61,047 bases of DNA, from positions 1 through 61,047 of the forward strand of contig CAYOSH010000025.1 of assembly GCA_964406575.1 (NCBI GenBank), in the 5' to 3' direction. The position numbers and the translations under genes were made by a program. The DNA is from WTAW01 sp964406575 (GTDB lineage: Bacteria > Acidobacteriota > Aminicenantia > Aminicenantales > Aminicenantaceae). Below the pieces are notes generated by a model that saw only the letters and a list, made by a program, of their open reading frames with translations, had not been told where the DNA came from and ran no database searches. Below are positions 55,528-61,047 of this stretch, piece after piece; positions within the stretch are counted from its first letter, which is position 1; every line of letters begins with the position of its first letter.

Positions 55528-57414
55528 CTATTTCAAGATCATTAAGGAAAAAGAATCCGGTACGATGATATACTCGCCGTGAACAGAGACACTGGCAGAT
55601 TCACCGGGAGTGTCAAAAGAAGCGACAAGCTTAGGTTCTTGAGGATTTCGGATATCAATCTTCTTGATACCTGTAGTTTCATCAGAGATATACGCAAAAT
55701 CACCGCTTACAGTGACAGCATTAACAAAACCTTCCATCTCAAAAGTGCCGACGATTTCAGGAGACGTGGGGTCGCTGATATCCAATATTTGCAAGCCTGC
55801 CTCTCCATCGGCCACATAGGCATATTCACCACTCATAAAGACATCATAGGCGAGTCCTGGCGTTTTAAAGGAGCTGACAAGTGAAGGGGAGGAGTTGTCG
55901 CTGATGTCGACAATGTGAAACCCCGTATCGCTGTTAGCCAAATACGCATAATTTCCGGCCACTGCCAATCCATAAGTAAAACCAGCCATTTCGAGAAAAC
56001 CCACCACAGAGGGATTTTTAGGATTGGCAAGGTCAAGAATGTGGAGCCCTGAGAGATCTGAAGTGACATAACAATAGCCGCTGCTGTTGACAACTTTTCG
56101 CGTCACTCCTTCGAGCTGTACAGCTTTCACAAGCTTGATTTTCTCTGGATCACTCACATCATAAATACTCATGCCTCGCCGCCCGGCCTGATAGACATAA
56201 TTATCCTGGAGGGCCAATCCCTGGATATTCCTGAGGCCGAGAAGTTGCCCAAGGAATCGACCATAGGTGCGCTCATCATATTCTTTATACTGCACAGACG
56301 AACCCACAATCCGAGGCGCGGCCGGATCGCTGATATCTATGATCTTGAGTCCGGACATGTTTCCCACGGCATAAACAGTATTTTCTCGAACAATAGAAGT
56401 TATGATGGATGCCGGAGTGTAATAGAGGCCGATCAACTCCGGATTTTTCGGATCGGATTTCGAGAGGATGTGGATCCCCGAAAAATAGTCCACGACATAA
56501 ACAAAATCTTCATCTAACGCCACACTATAGGCCTCGTTGTATGCCGTGTGTTTCGTAGTGGATAAAAGGACAGGTTCTCCGGGCTCAGTGATATCAATGA
56601 GCTGTGATCCCCCATCATAAAGATTTCCGACACAAAGTTGATCTTCATGAGCACAAACGCTGTTTGCATAGCTTGAAGTCAGAAATGTGGTCGTGAAATT
56701 TGGGTTTGAAGGATCACTGATATCGATAACCTGCAATCCGGGATAACCATCAGCCACGTAGGCATATTTGCCAGTCACAATAATTTTTTCTGAATTTCCG
56801 GAAGTATCCAAGGAAGAGACCAACTTTGGAGAGGTGGGATCGCTGACATTGACAACCTGTATACCTGATTCTCCATCCGCTATCCACACGATTTGATCCT
56901 TGACTGCTATACCCCCTGCTGTTCCCTGCGTATCCAGATTGGAAATGTGCTTAGGGGATGAAGGATTCTCGATATCGAAAATTTGTAATCCTGCGGAACC
57001 GTCAGCCACGAAGGCCAAGTGACCAGCCACGACAATATCCTTGGATTCTCCCGGAGTGTCGCAAGAGCCTATGCGGATAGGATTGTTGGGGTCGGATATA
57101 TCGACGACCTGAAGGCCTTTTCCTCCAGCGGCAACATAAGCGACAGGACCATCAAGGACGAGGCCAAATCCCCCACCCAAGTACAATTGAGAGATAAAAT
57201 TCGGCTTTCTCTTATCCGAAATATCAAGAATCACAAGACCATTGAGGAAAGAACAGTAGGCATAGTTATCTGCAAGGGCGATATCATAGGCCTTAGTCCA
57301 CAATGTCGAGCTGACATACATAAAGTCTTCATCCGATGAATGTGTGCTGCAGTTCAGATGCATCATCCCTGAACAAATAAAACAAAAAAGAAGTAGACGT
57401 GTTCTCTTTTGCAT
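55528..57414 (-). CDS. LVIVD-repeat lipoprotein (beta-propeller type)
   Basis: This 628-residue protein starts at the ATG after GAGGAGGCTTCTT, with a lipoprotein signal (GMMHLNCS, Cys22). The whole mature part consists of about 13 LVIVD repeats of 40-45 residues (typical unit YAYVADGYPGLQVIDISDP, then SNPNF...). These fold as propeller blades and serve as surface adhesins or binding proteins in bacteria and archaea. It is convergent to the PPC/vWA genes and may be co-transcribed from the DUF362 gene 76 bases upstream. The substrate is unknown. Confidence 0.88.
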   Translation of the reverse strand: MQKRTRLLLFCFICSGMMHLNCSTHSSDEDFMYVSSTLWTKAYDIALADNYAYCSFLNGLVILDISDKRKPNFISQLYLGGGFGLVLDGPVAYVAAGGKGLQVVDISDPNNPIRIGSCDTPGESKDIVVAGHLAFVADGSAGLQIFDIENPSSPKHISNLDTQGTAGGIAVKDQIVWIADGESGIQVVNVSDPTSPKLVSSLDTSGNSEKIIVTGKYAYVADGYPGLQVIDISDPSNPNFTTTFLTSSYANSVCAHEDQLCVGNLYDGGSQLIDITEPGEPVLLSTTKHTAYNEAYSVALDEDFVYVVDYFSGIHILSKSDPKNPELIGLYYTPASIITSIVRENTVYAVGNMSGLKIIDISDPAAPRIVGSSVQYKEYDERTYGRFLGQLLGLRNIQGLALQDNYVYQAGRRGMSIYDVSDPEKIKLVKAVQLEGVTRKVVNSSGYCYVTSDLSGLHILDLANPKNPSVVGFLEMAGFTYGLAVAGNYAYLANSDTGFHIVDISDNSSPSLVSSFKTPGLAYDVFMSGEYAYVADGEAGLQILDISDPTSPEIVGTFEMEGFVNAVTVSGDFAYISDETTGIKKIDIRNPQEPKLVASFDTPGESASVSVHGEYIIVPDSFSLMILK

Positions 57415-57490
57415 AAGAAGCCTCCTCTACCAGGGCATGCTAAGCTATCCCCGTTTCTGGTCACACGACTGAAGAAACCTTAAAAAAAAT

Positions 57491-58363
57491 TCAAATCAGG
57501 ATATCTTCATCCCAGCCCCGTTTGATAAGCTCGATCTTTTGGATATCACTAGTGCCTATCCCGTGAGTAACATCTGCGACTTCGATGTGTTTGGGAACGG
57601 GGGGTATGGCGCGCTCCTTGCCCAGTTTTCGCGTGCGCATAGCGATAATGAGCCGGAGGCCGATGGCATCTATGGCGACAGGGTCCTGACTCACAAGCAG
57701 TCCTTTATAGTTCCAGACATAGCGGCGGCTGAAATGATGGGGGCCCCTCCCATGATACTGCGGTGTCAGCACACAGAGAATATTCAGCCGTGTCTTTCCT
57801 TTGACCATGGGCAATTTGAACAATGCTCCCAAGTTCGCACAGCTGTTCGGATGATAGGCAGGCTGGGATTGAGCGAACATGATGTAATTCTTCATGACTC
57901 CACTGATCCCTGCAAGGTAGTGTGTGCGCAGTGGTCTCACGTTGATCAATGATGTTGATTTTTGAAAGATGGGATTGGTTTTGACCGTATGGTCATCAAT
58001 GCCGATATCTTTCTCTTCCACCCCGGCATCCATGAGACGACACTGGATGGCCTGCTCAACTTCTGGAGGCGTCGGAAGATAAGACCAGACATTGCTTTTG
58101 ATTCCCACGATCTCTTTGGGTTTCACTAACTTTTGGAAGGCTTTTACAGGATCACTCTGATCGAGGAGAGTTTCAACGGCCTCATCGAGCATCTCTTGGA
58201 TGATCTGTGCGTTTAATTTATAATTTTCATCCACAGCATCAGGATGCCGGACGAGAACGACTCTTGACTTTTGGGTTGTCTGAGCGGGCAGGGTGACAGC
58301 CGCACCCAATACAGCATACGTCGTGCCGCGTATAAAATCTCGCCGGGTGATGACATTTTTCAT
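57491..58363 (-). CDS. DUF362 family protein with Tat-type signal
   Basis: The ATG at 58363 gives 290 residues with a twin-arginine-like start (ITRRDFIRGTTYAVLGAAV); an ATG at 58381 would add six residues and is also possible. The DUF362 domain shows EIVGIKSNVWSYLPTPPEV, LAGISGVMKNYIMF and the late DPVAIDAIGLRL. Members are often fused to ferredoxin domains, but no Cys cluster is visible here. The function is unknown; export by Tat suggests a folded cofactor-binding protein. It is 76 bases upstream of the LVIVD lipoprotein on the same strand. Confidence 0.8.
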   Translation of the reverse strand: MKNVITRRDFIRGTTYAVLGAAVTLPAQTTQKSRVVLVRHPDAVDENYKLNAQIIQEMLDEAVETLLDQSDPVKAFQKLVKPKEIVGIKSNVWSYLPTPPEVEQAIQCRLMDAGVEEKDIGIDDHTVKTNPIFQKSTSLINVRPLRTHYLAGISGVMKNYIMFAQSQPAYHPNSCANLGALFKLPMVKGKTRLNILCVLTPQYHGRGPHHFSRRYVWNYKGLLVSQDPVAIDAIGLRLIIAMRTRKLGKERAIPPVPKHIEVADVTHGIGTSDIQKIELIKRGWDEDILI

Positions 58364-58544
58364 GGGACACTCACTTTTCATCGGATTGTCTCTCACTTTA
58401 AGAACTTGACCAGAAAAAGTCAACACAGAGAAAGGTGAAACACATTCAATCCTCTGTGACCACCGGCCTCCCTGGCAGAGAGAGAGAACTATTATGGATA
58501 TCAATGCTTATATGGGTTCAGTTTTGCTTTCAAAAGCAATAAGA

Positions 58545-60902
58545 CTATTCGTATCGCAGAGCATCTGCGGGATTGGCTGTTGCGGCCCTGATAGCCTGAT
58601 AGCTGACTGTGAACAGGGCTATAGCCAAGGCCAGGGCAGCGGCCAAAACAAAAGACCACACAGCGACGTTTATCCTGTAGGCATAACCCTGAAGCCACTT
58701 GTTCATCACATAATAGGCAACAGGCCAGGCGATGACATTGGCAACGAGCACCCACTTGGCAAATTCTTTGGAAAGCAGAACGAGAATATTCGAAACCGTT
58801 GCACCGAGCACCTTCCGGATCCCGATCTCTTTTGTCCGTTGCTCAGCCATAAACGAGGCCAAACCAAAAAGTCCCAGGCAAGATATGAATATGGCCAGAA
58901 TAGCGAAATATCTAAAGATTGTTCCTATTCTTTGTTCGGATGAATAAAGGCCATCTATGGCCTCATCCATGAAGCGGGAAGTGAAGGGATACCCCGGGGC
59001 AAACTCTCCCCAGACCTTTTCCATATACCCGATGGTTTGGGAGATATTCTCGGATCTCAGCCTCGCAAAAAGAGCCCAGCAGTTTTCAGGAGCTAAAATG
59101 AGTATCAATGGCTCGATCTTTTGCTTCAGAGAGCGGAAATGATAGTTTTTGACAACACCGATAATCTTGGCTTGGTTATCCCCTATTCCCAACTTTTTTC
59201 CTATAGGAGAGTCCATTCCCATAACCTTAACTGCTTCTTCATTGACGATAAGGGCGTCTGTCGCGTCAGTGGAGAACTCTTTCGAATAGCTTCTGCCTTC
59301 GATGATCTCCATGCCAAAAGTTTTAAAATAGTCATAATCGATAAAGGACGCCCTCATAAGGATCTCTTCATCCGGATCCTGCCCTTCCCAACGCCACAGA
59401 CTGTTCGAGAAATTATAACCGTAAGTGGGAGTGCTGCCGCTGGACGTAACGTCTAAGATATTCGGATTCTTCAGGAGCTCTTCTTTAACGGCATCAAATC
59501 GCTGACGCATATCTCCACGTAGCACCGCATAGACTAAATATTCTTTATCGTAGCCCAGTTTTTGGTTCCGCATAAAGGTCATCTGGTTGTAAACGACGAT
59601 CGTGCAGACGATGAGGAGTATCGTCAGGGAAAACTGCAGGACAACAAGCACCTTGCGAAAGGTGGATCCTTTGGAACCTGAAAACAAGGTTCCTTTCAAA
59701 ACATTTGCTGGTTGAAATCCCGATAAAAACAGAGCGGGGTAGCTGCCTGCAATAATCCCTGTGAGCAAAGCTATCCCCATCAAGGCAAAGAGGGCCTGGA
59801 TGTTACCAGAGATGCCCAACGACAATTCCTTGGCCGCAAGCTCATTGAATACTGGAAGGAGTAAGACAACAAGGCCAACAGCAAAGAAAAGCGCGATAAA
59901 AGCTAGAAAAATCGATTCTCCAAAGAACTGCCGTACAAGGTCTCTTCTATAAGCGCCGGCAACTTTTCTCATCCCGACCTCTCTGGCTCGGTTTGTGGAT
60001 CGGGCCGTCGTCAGGTTCATAAAATTGATACAGGCGATAAGCAGGATAAAAAATGCGATCAGTGAGAATATCGTGACATACGTGATATCCCCGTGAGGCC
60101 TATCGAACTCATAATTGGAAAAAAGGTGGATCCGTGTAAGAGGCTGAAGATTAAGCTTTGCGTCTTTCTCGATGGTGGGCTTTTCATACAAGTAACCCGA
60201 TATTTTCTGAACAACCTCCAGATAAGGAACGCCCTCTTGGATCTGCACATAGGTGCTGAATTGGCTGTTTTTCCAATTATCCACGGTGTATTTCAGCTCC
60301 CGGCCGAATATGAAGGGGATGAGGAAATCATAGCGGAAATGGGAATTCTGGGGGAATTTTTGGATGACTCCCGTCACCACAAAATCATACTGATCATCTG
60401 CCTTAAGGACTTTCCCGATGGGATTCTCATCCCCAAAATATTTCTTGGCCATTTCATCTGTTAAGACAATGGAATGAGGTTCGGATAATGCGGTTTGAGG
60501 GTCGCCCTCAGCCAGAGGAAATGTGAACATCTCAAAAATGGATCCATCGGCCATGCCCAGGATTTCATCAAAGCTGTGGTCTCCGTAGGTCAGGCGGAAT
60601 CTCCGTCCCGTGACGCGGGTGAAATTGATGATTTCCGGAAAATCCTCTTTGAGAGATGGGCCCAAAGGGCCTTGGGTGATCGCCCACGTCGTGCTGTGGT
60701 CGCTAAAATTGATGTCCTGAATCACACGGTAGATGTTATCGGCATTTTTATGAAACCGGTCAAAACTCCATTCATCCTGGACCCAGAGGAGTATCAGGAT
60801 GCAACAGGCCATTCCAATGGCCAGACCGGCAATATTGATGAGTGAATACCCTTTATGTCTTATTAGGTTTCTGAGCGCAACTTTTATGTAGTTCTTGATC
60901 AT
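58545..60902 (-). CDS. FtsX/MacB-type ABC transporter permease, no prefix domain
   Basis: This 785-residue permease has the same core order as the one at 27701-30277. It starts with IKVALRNLIRHKGYSLINIA, then a MacB-like periplasmic domain. The first core follows with FMNLTTARSTNRAREVGMRK, then a second periplasmic part, then the second core with EQRTKEIGIRKVLGATVSNI, and the end ANPADALRYE. Unlike the two others it lacks the about 75-residue prefix, and no PadR gene is present in the 145 bases left of the window. An AAAAGGAT lies some distance before the ATG. An ATPase partner is not encoded nearby. Confidence 0.9.
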   Translation of the reverse strand: MIKNYIKVALRNLIRHKGYSLINIAGLAIGMACCILILLWVQDEWSFDRFHKNADNIYRVIQDINFSDHSTTWAITQGPLGPSLKEDFPEIINFTRVTGRRFRLTYGDHSFDEILGMADGSIFEMFTFPLAEGDPQTALSEPHSIVLTDEMAKKYFGDENPIGKVLKADDQYDFVVTGVIQKFPQNSHFRYDFLIPFIFGRELKYTVDNWKNSQFSTYVQIQEGVPYLEVVQKISGYLYEKPTIEKDAKLNLQPLTRIHLFSNYEFDRPHGDITYVTIFSLIAFFILLIACINFMNLTTARSTNRAREVGMRKVAGAYRRDLVRQFFGESIFLAFIALFFAVGLVVLLLPVFNELAAKELSLGISGNIQALFALMGIALLTGIIAGSYPALFLSGFQPANVLKGTLFSGSKGSTFRKVLVVLQFSLTILLIVCTIVVYNQMTFMRNQKLGYDKEYLVYAVLRGDMRQRFDAVKEELLKNPNILDVTSSGSTPTYGYNFSNSLWRWEGQDPDEEILMRASFIDYDYFKTFGMEIIEGRSYSKEFSTDATDALIVNEEAVKVMGMDSPIGKKLGIGDNQAKIIGVVKNYHFRSLKQKIEPLILILAPENCWALFARLRSENISQTIGYMEKVWGEFAPGYPFTSRFMDEAIDGLYSSEQRIGTIFRYFAILAIFISCLGLFGLASFMAEQRTKEIGIRKVLGATVSNILVLLSKEFAKWVLVANVIAWPVAYYVMNKWLQGYAYRINVAVWSFVLAAALALAIALFTVSYQAIRAATANPADALRYE

Positions 60903-61001
60903 GGCGAATCATCCTTTTTTGGAATTCTCGAAAGAGAGTCACAACCGTGCCCTAGAGGATACGTTGACCATCACTGTATATAACGCTTAAGGAGTTAACA
61001 A

Positions 61002-61021
61002 CCCCGCACTTACGTACGGGG
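61002..61021 (-). terminator. Possible hairpin terminator of a gene beyond the window
   Basis: CCCCGCAC and GTACGGGG form an eight-base stem with one mismatch around four bases. On the minus strand it is followed by TTGTT, a weak T run. It lies 100 bases before the permease start and may end an upstream leftward gene. Confidence 0.35.
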
Positions 61022-61047
61022 CATAATTAATCCAATGCAAGCTTCGC

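Overview
The window reads as a bacterial chromosome segment of moderate G+C with many exported proteins. It carries no rRNA, tRNA, ribosomal protein or other taxonomic marker that I can see. The combination of PadR-controlled FtsX/MacB-type permeases with a prefix domain, a TonB-dependent receptor with an N-terminal carboxypeptidase-regulatory domain, a sortilin-like Asp-box protein and many secreted peptidases resembles Acidobacteriota / Candidatus Aminicenantes-type genomes. That placement is inference.

Layout. 1-6.4 kb: an edge-truncated S37 peptidase, a serine beta-lactamase-like hydrolase with TPRs, and a PadR regulator overlapping a FtsX permease gene that is broken by an in-frame TAG and a frameshift. 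6.4-12 kb: a decayed esterase fragment, a TonB-dependent receptor with its own terminator, a NodB-like deacetylase lipoprotein, and a 70-residue archaeal-type histone gene. 12-19 kb: two methyltransferases, DUF364, a C69 dipeptidase, a metallo-beta-lactamase/TPR protein, a TIGR04076 protein and another decayed gene tail. 19-27.5 kb: a large Asp-box (sortilin-like) protein, small proteins, a membrane-anchored methyltransferase, a nested inverted-repeat element, and a DUF429 / beta-barrel / subtilase operon. 27.6-31 kb: an intact PadR-FtsX module with related repeat sequences on both sides and two matching candidate operators. 31-42.4 kb: an M28 peptidase, a 5'-deficient methyltransferase, divergent methionine-sulfoxide repair genes (MsrP and MsrB-MsrA fusion), a GH38 pseudogene with three lesions, a TauE-like exporter, a tyrosine phosphatase and a quinone oxidoreductase. 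42.4-45.3 kb: a radical SAM gene divergent from a Cys-rich protein overlapping a phytol/dolichol-kinase-like gene. 45.5-58.4 kb: a secreted-protein locus with a duplicated-fold exported protein, a transglutaminase-like lipoprotein without a visible catalytic Cys, two tandem 1010-residue proteins (three PPC domains, a terpenoid-cyclase-like alpha-toroid, a vWA domain), an LVIVD lipoprotein and a DUF362 protein. A third FtsX permease closes the window.

The two items most worth attention are the histone gene at 11.7-11.9 kb, whose residues align almost without gaps to archaeal histones although the surrounding genes are bacterial, and the four-gene exported cluster at 45.5-55.4 kb built around the twin PPC/toroid/vWA proteins. 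Several otherwise well-preserved genes carry stops and frameshifts of different kinds (TAG, TAA, TGA). This argues for recent gene decay or consensus errors rather than codon reassignment.
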